From Azoarcus sp. (lineage in GTDB: Bacteria > Pseudomonadota > Gammaproteobacteria > Burkholderiales > Rhodocyclaceae), in NCBI GenBank assembly GCA_031282905.1, contig JAITCV010000162.1:1-8489 (forward strand): 8,489 nucleotides of DNA. The letters are read 5' to 3'. This document shows positions 1 through 6,846 of this stretch, in pieces; position 1 is the stretch's first letter; every line of letters starts with the position of its first letter. The notes beneath the pieces were generated by a model that saw only the letters and a program-made list of their open reading frames with translations, was not told where the DNA came from and ran no database searches. Position numbers and translations under genes: made by a program.

Positions 1-2593
1 TAACCTGCTTTTGCACACGGCTCTCGTCCTCGCCAAAGTGCCGGACAATGTCACCATAGACGGCAAGGGCGGCATCCGGATGGCCCTGCCGCTCCAAGGC
101 AAGACCTTTGTGGATGAGCGCCGAGACAACTTGTTCGCGAACACTGGATGATCCATCCTTGCCAAAGCGCTGGGCAATGTCATCATAGACGGCGAAGGCG
201 GCATCCGGTTTGCCTTGTCGCTCCAGGGCTGCGCTTTTGCTGACAAGCGCCTCGATGACTTGTTCGCGCACGCCTTTCCAATCGTCCTTGCCGAAGCGCT
301 GAGCAATGTCATCGTAGACGGTGAGCGCGGCATCGTGTTTGTCCAAAACGGCGCTTTTTCGGACAAGCGCCTCAAGGACTTGTCTGCGCACGCTATTCCA
401 ATTGCCCTTGCCGAAACGCTGCGCGATGTCATCATAGACGGCGAGCGCGGCATCGAACCTGCCCTGTTGCTTCAAAACGAGTCCCTTGGAGATGAACGCC
501 AGAATGGCCCACTCACTTTCGCGGGTCGATTCGCCAAAACGCTGACCAACCTCGTCATAAACGGCAATGGCGGCATCCAATTGGCCTTGTTGTTCCAGGG
601 CAAGGCTCTTATGGATCAGTGCCGAAGCGACTTGTCCGCGCACACTGGATAATTCCTCCTTGCCAAAGCGCCGCTCGATACTGTCATAGACAGCGATGGC
701 CGCATCGAATTGGCCTTGCATTTCCAGGGCAATACCATGTCCGACCATTGCCTCGACGATACGCTCCAACAAAAACGAATGATCGGAAGCAAAACGCCGG
801 TTGAGGTCATCAAAAGCAGCAATGGCGGCATCCATCTTGCCTTGCTGCCCCCAGGTGACACCTTTTCCTGCAATTGCGCGCGCGGCATATTGACGCAGAT
901 CGGGCGAATCTTCGTCACCCCAACGTTGGATGACGTCATCGAAAACGGCGATGGCGGCATCGAACTCACCTTGTTTCCTCAGGATGATGCCCTTGCCAAT
1001 GAGCGCATTGGCGACGAGCCCACGTATAACGGGCGAATCCTCCTTGGCAAAGCGCCGCGCGATGTCATCATGGATCGCGATGGCGGCTTTGGATTGGCCT
1101 TGCGCTTCCAGGATGGAAGCCTTTTCGCCAAGCGTCCTGGCAAGCTGTTCGCGGATGACGGGCGCGGTATCCTCGGCAAAACGTCGGATGATTTCGTCAT
1201 AAACTGCGATGGCGGCGCCCACTCTGCCCCACCATTCCAAAGTATCGCCTTTGTTGATGAGCGCGCCAACGGCCTGTGTGCGCACGACGGGTGAAGGGTC
1301 ATCGCCAAAATGCCGAACGAAGTCATCCGAAATGGTACGGGCAATCCCGTGGTTGTCCTGTCGCAGCAAGATCTTCATTTTTTCATCGCCAAAATGCCGA
1401 ACGAAGTCATCCGGAATGGCACGGGCAATCCCGTGCTTGTCCTGTCGCAGCAAGACCTTCATTTTTTCAAAAAGCGCCTGGACGGCTTGCACGCGCACGG
1501 CGGGCGAAGGGTCTTTGCCAAAACGCCGGACGACTTCCTCAAGGTTCGCAAGGGCAAGATCGTGCTTGCCCTCCTGCCACTGCAAGGCGCTACCTTTGCT
1601 GGTGAGCGCCACGGCGGCCTGTTCGCGCACGATGGGCGAAGCATCCTTGCCAAAGTATTGGACAATGTCCGCATAGGTGGCGATGGCGACATTCCTCGTC
1701 TTGCTTTGGTCCAAAGCGCGGCTTTTATCGAGGAGCGCCTTGACGGCCTGTTCGCGCACGGCGGAAGAAACGTCCTTGCCGAAGCGGCGGCCAAAGTTGT
1801 TGGCGGCCACGGCCGCCGCATCCTCCTTGCCTTGCTGGCGCAAGGCAAGGATTTTATTGGCGAGCGCCCTGGCAACCCGCGTGCGCATATCGGGCGAGGC
1901 ATCACGGCCCGTGCGCCGGTCGAGCTCATCCGCGGCGGCAATATTGGCATCGGGACTTTCTGCCAGGGCGCTTTTCTCAAAAAGCGCCCTGTCAACCTGC
2001 TCGCGGACAGCGGGCGCGGCGTCATGACCGAAGCGCCGTTCGATGTCGTCAAAAACAGCGATGGCGGCATCGCTCCCACCGTATGACCGCGCCAGCGCGA
2101 TGCCTTTGTTGACGAGCGCCTTGGCGAGTTGTTCGCGTATGTCGGGCAAGGGATCGTTGCCGAAACGGCGCTCGATGTCGTCATAAACACTGCTATTTGG
2201 ATACGCATGTCGCTCCAGGATGGTGGCCTTGTTGATGAGCGCCCCGATCACCTGTCGGCGCACACCGGGCGAGGGATCATTGCCGAAGCGCATGACGATG
2301 CCGTCGGCGTAGGCGACGGCATAGGCGATGGCGGTTTCGTCCTTGCCTTGCTGCCCAAGGCCAAACCCCTTGTTGCAAAGCGCCAGGGCGAGCCGCTCAC
2401 GCGCGCTGCCCTGACGGTCGATTTCGCCGCAGGCGTTTTGTGTGGCAATCCCGGCCTCTGACGACGCATCATCTGTCGTCTGCTGTGCCGTGGCAGGTCT
2501 CGACGCACAGGAAAGCCCCATGATGAAAAAGCAGGCAAGCACGGCGGAAATCCGCCGACTTTTCCCCACTCCGTGTGAACACTGGCCGATCAT
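1..2593 (-). CDS. Exported TPR-like repeat protein (C-terminus beyond left edge)
   Basis: The minus-strand frame stays open for 864 codons from ATG 2593 to the left edge, so the protein is longer than seen here. Residues 1-36 look like a signal peptide: basic KSRR at 11-14, a hydrophobic stretch near 15-29, and a likely signal peptidase I site after ATA (34-36). From about residue 55 it is almost entirely tandem units, about 19 in view and mostly 40-44 residues long. Typical elements are VREQV, ALINKG, QQG, DAAIAVYDDI and RRFGKD, which match the paired helices of tetratricopeptide (TPR) repeats with a long loop between units. Known TPR arrays bind proteins; a periplasmic or surface scaffold role is inference and no partner is visible. 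AGGGGG lies 8 nt before ATG 2593 but only 2 nt before in-frame ATG 2599, so 2593 is preferred. In-frame ATGs at 2623 and 2695 have poorer sites. Plus-strand open frames across this region are shadows. Confidence 0.88.
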   Translation of the reverse strand, partial: MIGQCSHGVGKSRRISAVLACFFIMGLSCASRPATAQQTTDDASSEAGIATQNACGEIDRQGSARERLALALCNKGFGLGQQGKDETAIAYAVAYADGIVMRFGNDPSPGVRRQVIGALINKATILERHAYPNSSVYDDIERRFGNDPLPDIREQLAKALVNKGIALARSYGGSDAAIAVFDDIERRFGHDAAPAVREQVDRALFEKSALAESPDANIAAADELDRRTGRDASPDMRTRVARALANKILALRQQGKEDAAAVAANNFGRRFGKDVSSAVREQAVKALLDKSRALDQSKTRNVAIATYADIVQYFGKDASPIVREQAAVALTSKGSALQWQEGKHDLALANLEEVVRRFGKDPSPAVRVQAVQALFEKMKVLLRQDKHGIARAIPDDFVRHFGDEKMKILLRQDNHGIARTISDDFVRHFGDDPSPVVRTQAVGALINKGDTLEWWGRVGAAIAVYDEIIRRFAEDTAPVIREQLARTLGEKASILEAQGQSKAAIAIHDDIARRFAKEDSPVIRGLVANALIGKGIILRKQGEFDAAIAVFDDVIQRWGDEDSPDLRQYAARAIAGKGVTWGQQGKMDAAIAAFDDLNRRFASDHSFLLERIVEAMVGHGIALEMQGQFDAAIAVYDSIERRFGKEELSSVRGQVASALIHKSLALEQQGQLDAAIAVYDEVGQRFGESTRESEWAILAFISKGLVLKQQGRFDAALAVYDDIAQRFGKGNWNSVRRQVLEALVRKSAVLDKHDAALTVYDDIAQRFGKDDWKGVREQVIEALVSKSAALERQGKPDAAFAVYDDIAQRFGKDGSSSVREQVVSALIHKGLALERQGHPDAALAVYGDIVRHFGEDESRVQKQV
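1301..1468 (-). repeat. 84-bp in-frame tandem duplication inside the TPR gene
   Basis: Two adjacent 84-bp copies, 1301-1384 and 1385-1468, differ at only 4 positions. The length is 28 codons, so the frame is kept. Each copy encodes a short unit starting EKMK and ending DDFVRHFGD. This lacks the SPxVRxQAVxAL half of the usual 40-44-residue repeat. The other units in the gene are far more diverged, so this duplication is recent in comparison. Confidence 0.93.
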
Positions 2594-2601
2594 CGACATT
2601 T

Positions 2602-2627
2602 CCCCCTGTAAAGATACGCGCATTCTA
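2602..2627 (-). promoter_or_regulatory. Probable -10 box and ribosome binding site of the TPR gene
   Basis: On the minus strand TAGAAT (2627-2622) is one base from the TATAAT consensus. AGGGGG (2607-2602) is a strong Shine-Dalgarno sequence 8 nt before ATG 2593. Transcription starting near 2615 would give a short leader of about 20 nt. I see no good -35 box at the right distance, so the promoter is tentative; the ribosome binding site is firmer. Confidence 0.4.
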
Positions 2628-2706
2628 ATCTGATCCGCCCATGTCGGTGAGCGCACCGAGAAACAAAGTAGGCATGAGCAGATCGAAGTCAGCATCACCT
2701 GTTGCG

Positions 2707-2980
2707 TTATTCGCGCGAACATGTTTCCACCTTGTTTGCGCTGCATTCAATCATTTTCCACTGCGGTATCTCCAGCTTCATCTGATCATAGCGCTCGTCC
2801 TCATCTTCTTGATTACGGATGTACGCTCGAACAATATTCTCGTCCAATCCGACTGTCGAGACAAAGCGCCCAAAAATGCTCGCCACTGAAGTTCTTCTGT
2901 CGCCCACCAAACTTGCGCGCAATCTGAATCGCACTCTTTCCTTTCAGGTACCCCACCACATTCGACACGACCGTCGTAAA
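2707..2980 (-). pseudogene. tnpA: Decayed IS200/IS605-type TnpA transposase, 3' half
   Basis: This is a remnant of a Y1 (HUH) transposase, which moves IS200/IS605 elements as single-stranded DNA. Two minus-strand frames together match the C-terminal half of such proteins. The first, from about 2980 to 2867, reads SNVVGYLKGKSAIQIARKF and then NFSGEHFWA. The second, from about 2866 to the TAA at 2709-2707, reads RFVSTVGLDENIVRAYIRNQ and then DQMKLE. In relatives FWA continues as RGYFVSTVG; here the frame breaks exactly there, as if about 8 bp had been lost. The N-terminal half with the HUH motif is missing, so the fragment cannot be active. It sits between the palindrome at 2999-3017 and the TPR gene promoter. 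The assignment rests on recognised family motifs, not on a database match. Confidence 0.78.
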
Positions 2981-2986
2981 GGTCAA

Positions 2987-3032
2987 ACCTCGATGAGTCC
3001 CCCGGCAAAGCCGGGGGCTTACCTCTATGAGT
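2987..3032. repeat. Perfect 8-bp-stem palindrome between 12-bp direct repeats
   Basis: CCCCCGGC (2999-3006) and GCCGGGGG (3010-3017) form a perfect stem with an AAA loop. On either side are ACCTCGATGAGT (2987-2998) and ACCTCTATGAGT (3021-3032), matching at 11 of 12 positions and 34 bp apart. No T-run follows the hairpin in either direction, so a classic intrinsic terminator is unlikely, although it lies 66 bp past the stop of the minus-strand membrane gene and might act as one. It borders the point where the tnpA remnant loses its 5' half. A hairpin from an IS200/IS605 end or a REP-like palindrome is possible. Confidence 0.7.
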
Positions 3033-3082
3033 TACATTTCAGCTTTTGCCGGAATAAGGATTTATTCAGCTTCCTTGACTTG

Positions 3083-4324
3083 TTACTCGTCGTTCGAACA
3101 GCACGGTTGAGAGGCGGTGTTTACTTCCTGGTCGTCCTTGATCCACAAAGTTTCCAATTCGGCAAAAGGGATGGCGTAAAACCCTGGCATTCCATGATAC
3201 ACGGTGAATTCCCGGCGCACGCCGGGTTTGTACGCTTGGCGTTTGCAGGGGATTTCCTGTGTAAAGAATAAATCCGGGCTGGCTGCGGATTGCCAGTTCT
3301 GTTGGTTGCAGCAATTGTGCTGCAAGACAAAGGTCTCCTGCCTGGCCTCGCCCAGCCATACCGACAACAGGGGCGCGGCGGGTCTGGGCAGGAAGTACAA
3401 GGGCGCGGCGAAAAGAACAGAGATGACCCAGGCGGCTTCCCGGCTTTCTTCTTGTTTCAGGCAGCGCCAGGCAAAGAAAAACCCCAAGCCACAGAAAAGC
3501 CAGCCCACCCAGCCGCATGCGCGGTTTTGCCAAGTGTCGAGGAGAAAGTACGGCATGCGGTGGCCCAGGAAGAGCACCAGGAGAAGCAGGCAGGCTGCGG
3601 CGATCACCAGACAGAATGCCCTGCCTTCGATGACAAGATCCTGGTTCAAGGCTGGGATTTTCTTTTTCTCGGCTTCCTCCAGGGGCGTAACCGGGCCATG
3701 GAATGCCTCGATTGCCTCCGACAGGGAAAGGACGTGTCCCTCACCGACAAAGAAACGCACGGGACGGTTTTGTTTTTTCTCTTTTGACGTAGCCCAGGAA
3801 AAGAATTGGCGCTTGGGCGTCTTGGGTTCGCCGAAATAAATCTGGATGCTTCGGCCAAAGCGGTCGATGAATACGAGCGCTTCCCCTTGCGATTGGGGCA
3901 CGCGGCGTATCTGCGCGAAATCCTGCCATGCATAATGCTTGCCGATATCGGAGAACAAAAAGCCCTGGAAGGTCACGCCCTTTTCTGCCACCACGATGGC
4001 AAGATTTTTGAAATAGGCGTGCAGGGCGAGGAAGGTCAGGAGAAACAAAGGCCAAACGGAGAGGTCGAGGCGCAAGAATCTTTCCCCAAGTTTTTCCCAA
4101 AATGTCATGAAGACCGAGGATAATGCTTCCATCATCTGTTCCACGGGAAAATTGGTAAAAAACAGGATTCCTACCAGAAAGAGCACGCCCTGGCAGAAGA
4201 AGAGAAACACCAGGGCCAAGGTCACGATTTTGAGAGCGGCTTTTTTCGTGCTGTCGTTCAGGAACAATCCCGGCGATCTGCCCTGGATGAAGCGATAGGA
4301 GCGTGAAGGAAAAGATTTGGCCAT
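3083..4324 (-). CDS. Multi-pass membrane protein of unknown function
   Basis: I do not recognise this 413-residue protein. Hydrophobic stretches at about residues 31-57, 90-113, 237-254, 269-286 and 297-314 suggest four or five membrane segments. Two soluble parts stand out. Residues 114-225, between segments 2 and 3, have an alternating strand pattern (GVTFQGFLF, ALVFIDRFGRSIQIYF) resembling the PH-like domains found in many bacterial membrane proteins. The C-terminal tail from about 325 holds several cysteines (NCCNQQ, CKRQ, PCCSNDE) and has no known motif. The start follows only a weak AGAGA about 5 nt upstream. The gene stands alone, reading away from the nadM-like remnant across about 215 bp that probably hold its promoter, and it ends 66 bp before the palindrome. 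Membrane location is well supported; the PH-like reading is a guess. Confidence 0.8.
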   Translation of the reverse strand: MAKSFPSRSYRFIQGRSPGLFLNDSTKKAALKIVTLALVFLFFCQGVLFLVGILFFTNFPVEQMMEALSSVFMTFWEKLGERFLRLDLSVWPLFLLTFLALHAYFKNLAIVVAEKGVTFQGFLFSDIGKHYAWQDFAQIRRVPQSQGEALVFIDRFGRSIQIYFGEPKTPKRQFFSWATSKEKKQNRPVRFFVGEGHVLSLSEAIEAFHGPVTPLEEAEKKKIPALNQDLVIEGRAFCLVIAAACLLLLVLFLGHRMPYFLLDTWQNRACGWVGWLFCGLGFFFAWRCLKQEESREAAWVISVLFAAPLYFLPRPAAPLLSVWLGEARQETFVLQHNCCNQQNWQSAASPDLFFTQEIPCKRQAYKPGVRREFTVYHGMPGFYAIPFAELETLWIKDDQEVNTASQPCCSNDE

Positions 4325-4538
4325 GATTTTCTCTGGGAGTTGCTTGTCTCAAACCTGTTTTCAGCGCTTGTTCGAATGGAACACGGCACGATTGCATCCT
4401 ATGCCGTAGGAAAAATGCGGTGACTCATTTTCGCGCGTCCGTTCTGTCATGAAAGTCGGCTCCTGGATCAATGTAAATCTTGCCGGATTGTCCGTTTCCC
4501 TCCGCTGTGCGTCAATCGAAAGGAGCAATGAGGGAACG

Positions 4539-4753
4539 ATGAGCCAAAGCAAACATTATGACTTCACCATTGTGATTGGCCGCTTCCAGCCTTTCCACAA
4601 TGGTCATGCCGCGTTGCTTGCGGTTCCGCGGGACAGGCGCGGAGCGCCAGGAATCCTTTCACCTGGAGGGAGCGGGCAGCGATGATCGCCGCCCGCTTGA
4701 ATGAGGCCGATGCGGCGCGGGTGGGCTTTATCCCGATGTGGGATTCTTATGAT
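4539..4753 (+). pseudogene. nadM: Broken nadM-like gene (NMN adenylyltransferase/Nudix), N-terminal remnant
   Basis: Intact relatives join an NMN adenylyltransferase, which makes NAD, to a Nudix ADP-ribose pyrophosphatase, in about 340 residues. The start follows AAGGAG and GAGGGA. The first frame encodes VIGRFQPFHNGHAALLA, with the nucleotidyltransferase GRFQPFHxGH signature (HxGH as HNGH). At about 4622 the match moves to another frame: GSAGQARSARNPFTW, then RERAAMIAARLNEADAARV and GFIPMWDSYD, ending at 4753. The stretch normally found between ALLA and GSA, roughly 15-20 residues, is missing and the frame is shifted. All sequence after SYD, including the rest of the transferase and the whole Nudix domain, is absent. 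A continuous open frame through the start reaches only about 4685 and ends in nonsense. The remnant lies just upstream of uup and near an ADP-ribosylglycohydrolase. Function is almost certainly lost. Confidence 0.82.
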
Positions 4754-4805
4754 TTTCGACCTGTTCCATCCGCTCTATCCCGCTGTGCTTGTTGCACGCG
4801 CAAGG

Positions 4806-4811
4806 TAGAAT
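4806..4811 (+). promoter_or_regulatory. Possible -10 box upstream of uup
   Basis: TAGAAT lies 30 bp before the uup ATG and differs from TATAAT at one base. I see no matching -35 box at 16-18 bp. The leader would be about 20-25 nt. No Shine-Dalgarno sequence is visible before ATG 4842, so initiation may be weak or rely on a short unstructured leader. Confidence 0.25.
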
Positions 4812-4841
4812 CTCCCTCCCATTGTTCGTCCATCAGCCATC

Positions 4842-6746
4842 ATGCCGCTTCTTACCGTCGACGACGCCTGTCTTGCGTTTGGTCATGTCGATTTGCTGGA
4901 CCACGCCAGTTTCCAGCTTGATCCCGGGGAACGGGTGGCGTTGATCGGGCGCAATGGCGCAGGGAAATCCAGCCTGCTGCGCGCGCTTGCCGGACAGATC
5001 CGGCTTGATGATGGAGTCATCTGGCGGCAGCCGGGTCTGTCTGTCGCCCATGTGCCGCAGGAAGCGGAGTTTTCGCTGGAACACGATGTGTTTACCACCG
5101 TGGCCGACGGTCTGGGGGAGGCCGCGCGCTTGCTGGTCGAGTATCACGAGGCCATGGCGGCGGTGGCTGGGCACGCGGGTTCCGGGGAGATGGCACGGCT
5201 GGCGCATTTGCAGCAGGCGGTGGAAGAGGCCGATGGCTGGCGGTTGAAGCAGAAAGTCGAACAGATGCTGCACCTGCTTGCCCTGCCGCCGGTGACACGG
5301 GTGGGCGATCTCTCCGGTGGCGGCATCAAGCGGGTGGCATTGGCGCGCGCGCTGGTGATGGAGCCGCAATTGTTGCTGCTCGACGAGCCGACCAATCATC
5401 TCGATCTCGATGGCATCCTATGGCTGGAAAAGCTGATTCAGTCCTTTGCCGGCGCGGTGGTGTTCATTACCCATGACCGCGTGTTTCTCGATCACGGTGC
5501 GACCCGCATCGTCGAACTCGATCGTGGACGCTTGCGCAGTTATCCAGGATGTTTTGCCGATTACCAGCGCCGCAAGGCCGAGGAACTCGAAGCCGAAGGC
5601 AAGGCGCATGCCCGTTTCGACAAGCTGCTTGCCCAGGAGGAAGTGTGGATACGCAAAGGAGTGGAAGCACGTCGAACCCGCAACGAGGGGCGGGTGCGGC
5701 GGCTCGAAGCCCTGCGCCAGGCGCGAGCGGCGCGGCGCGAACGCATGGGGCAGGTGCGGCTTGCGCTCGATCGTGGCGAGAAAAGCGGAGATCTGGTGGC
5801 CGAGTTGATCGGGGTGAGCAAGGGCTATGACGATCGTGTGGTGGTGCGCGATTTTTCCACCCGTATCCTGCGTGGCGATCGGGTGGGGATCATGGGCCCC
5901 AATGGCGCGGGCAAAACCACCTTGCTCAAGCTGATCCTGGGGGAACTGGATGCCGAGGCGGGCCGCATCCATCGCGGCGTGCGTTTGACCGTGGCTTATT
6001 TCGACCAGTTGCGCGCCCAGCTCGATCCTGAATTACCGCTGACCGAGGTCATCAGCCCAGGCTCGGATTTTGTCGACATCGGCGGCGAACGCAAGCATGT
6101 CATCGGTTATCTGGAAGATTTCCTGTTCGCGCCGCAGCGCGCGCGTTCGCCGGTCAAATCGCTCTCCGGCGGCGAGCGCAATCGCCTTTTGCTCGCGCGG
6201 CTGTTCGCCCGCCCAGCCAACGTGCTGGTACTCGACGAACCAACCAATGATCTCGACATAGAAACCCTCGATCTGCTCGAGGAATTGCTCGCTCGTTATG
6301 ACGGCACCTTGTTCCTGGTCAGCCATGATCGTGCGTTTCTCGATCATGTCGTCACCCAGGTGATCGCGGCGGAAGGCGATGGGCGTTGGGAGGAATACAA
6401 CGGCGGCTATGAAGAATGGCAGCGCGTCCAGCGCGCGCGCGAAGATGCGAGGAAAGCCGCCCCCAAGCCGACAACGTCCGCCAATACCTTGACCAAATCC
6501 GCTGGCGCGCCTCAACGCAATGGCAAACTGGGCTTCAACGAAAGGCGTGAACTCGACGCTTTGCCCGACCGCATTGCCGCGCTCGAAGCCGAAGAGGGCG
6601 CGATTCAGCAACGTTTGGGCGACCCCGCGCTTTATCAGCGCGCGCCGCAAGAGGTCGCCAGCCTGAGCGCCAGGCTGGAGGCAATCGGCAAGGAAATCAG
6701 CGCGGCAATGGCGCGTTGGGAGGAACTGGAATGTCGGGCGGGGTGA
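4842..6746 (+). CDS. uup: Uup-like ABC-F ATPase
   Basis: This is a soluble protein with two ABC ATPase domains and no membrane segments, as in the ABC-F family, which acts on ribosomes. Uup has also been linked to DNA stability and transposon excision. At 634 residues it is full length. Domain 1 has Walker A GRNGAGKS (36-43), signature LSGGGIKR (158-165), Walker B LLLLDEP (177-183) and H-loop THD (210-212). A charged linker (about 240-312) holds the helical region that reaches the ribosomal P site in relatives. Domain 2 has GPNGAGKT (352-359), LSGGERNR (441-448), VLVLDEP (461-467) and SHD (494-496). A Lys/Pro/Ala stretch (about 535-563) leads to a C-terminal coiled coil (565-630), the feature that separates Uup from EttA. 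The first signature has Gly where Glu or Trp is common. The start fits the usual N-terminus, although no Shine-Dalgarno sequence is seen. Confidence 0.95.
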   Translation: MPLLTVDDACLAFGHVDLLDHASFQLDPGERVALIGRNGAGKSSLLRALAGQIRLDDGVIWRQPGLSVAHVPQEAEFSLEHDVFTTVADGLGEAARLLVEYHEAMAAVAGHAGSGEMARLAHLQQAVEEADGWRLKQKVEQMLHLLALPPVTRVGDLSGGGIKRVALARALVMEPQLLLLDEPTNHLDLDGILWLEKLIQSFAGAVVFITHDRVFLDHGATRIVELDRGRLRSYPGCFADYQRRKAEELEAEGKAHARFDKLLAQEEVWIRKGVEARRTRNEGRVRRLEALRQARAARRERMGQVRLALDRGEKSGDLVAELIGVSKGYDDRVVVRDFSTRILRGDRVGIMGPNGAGKTTLLKLILGELDAEAGRIHRGVRLTVAYFDQLRAQLDPELPLTEVISPGSDFVDIGGERKHVIGYLEDFLFAPQRARSPVKSLSGGERNRLLLARLFARPANVLVLDEPTNDLDIETLDLLEELLARYDGTLFLVSHDRAFLDHVVTQVIAAEGDGRWEEYNGGYEEWQRVQRAREDARKAAPKPTTSANTLTKSAGAPQRNGKLGFNERRELDALPDRIAALEAEEGAIQQRLGDPALYQRAPQEVASLSARLEAIGKEISAAMARWEELECRAG

Positions 6747-6831
6747 TGCGAGTTTTGGCATCGCCTTTTCCCTGCGTCTAATCTAAAAGTGAAGGAAACT
6801 TGCGCGCTTTCCCCTCTGGAAAAGCTGCGGT

Positions 6832-6846
6832 GTCACGCCCCGTGAC
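6832..6846. terminator. Small hairpin between convergent uup and ARH genes
   Basis: GTCACG (6832-6837) and CGTGAC (6841-6846) form a perfect 6-bp stem with a CCC loop, touching the TAG of the minus-strand ARH gene. The 99-bp gap between the converging genes also has an imperfect TTTCC/GGAAA stem near 6808-6822. Neither is followed by a T-run, so a terminator role is only suggested by position. Confidence 0.25.

Noticed and set aside
215..2086. Long plus-strand open frames (145, 194 and 258 codons) with repeated motifs
   Set aside because: They lie antisense to the TPR gene; their repetition mirrors the minus-strand repeats. The minus frame has a signal peptide, a ribosome binding site and TPR periodicity, and is unbroken for 864 codons.
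2248..2695. Alternative starts and frames at the 5' end of the TPR gene, including an in-frame ATG at 2695 followed by hydrophobic residues
   Set aside because: ATG 2695 has no usable ribosome binding site and would translate through the likely -10 box; AGGGGG at 8 nt supports ATG 2593.
3052..3067. GAATAA/TTATTC stem just past the membrane gene
   Set aside because: Six weak AT pairs with no T-run; too weak to call a terminator.
3204..4397. Other open frames of up to 218 codons overlapping the membrane protein gene on both strands
   Set aside because: They have no recognisable domains or membrane pattern, while the 413-codon frame gives coherent hydrophobic segments.
4361..4552. 63-codon minus-strand open frame between the membrane gene and the nadM remnant
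   Set aside because: No Shine-Dalgarno sequence, no recognisable motif, and it overlaps the nadM-like start on the other strand; more likely promoter region.
4833..6761. Minus-strand open frames of 184-242 codons under uup
   Set aside because: Typical antisense shadows of a GC-rich gene; the plus frame carries all ABC-F motifs in order.
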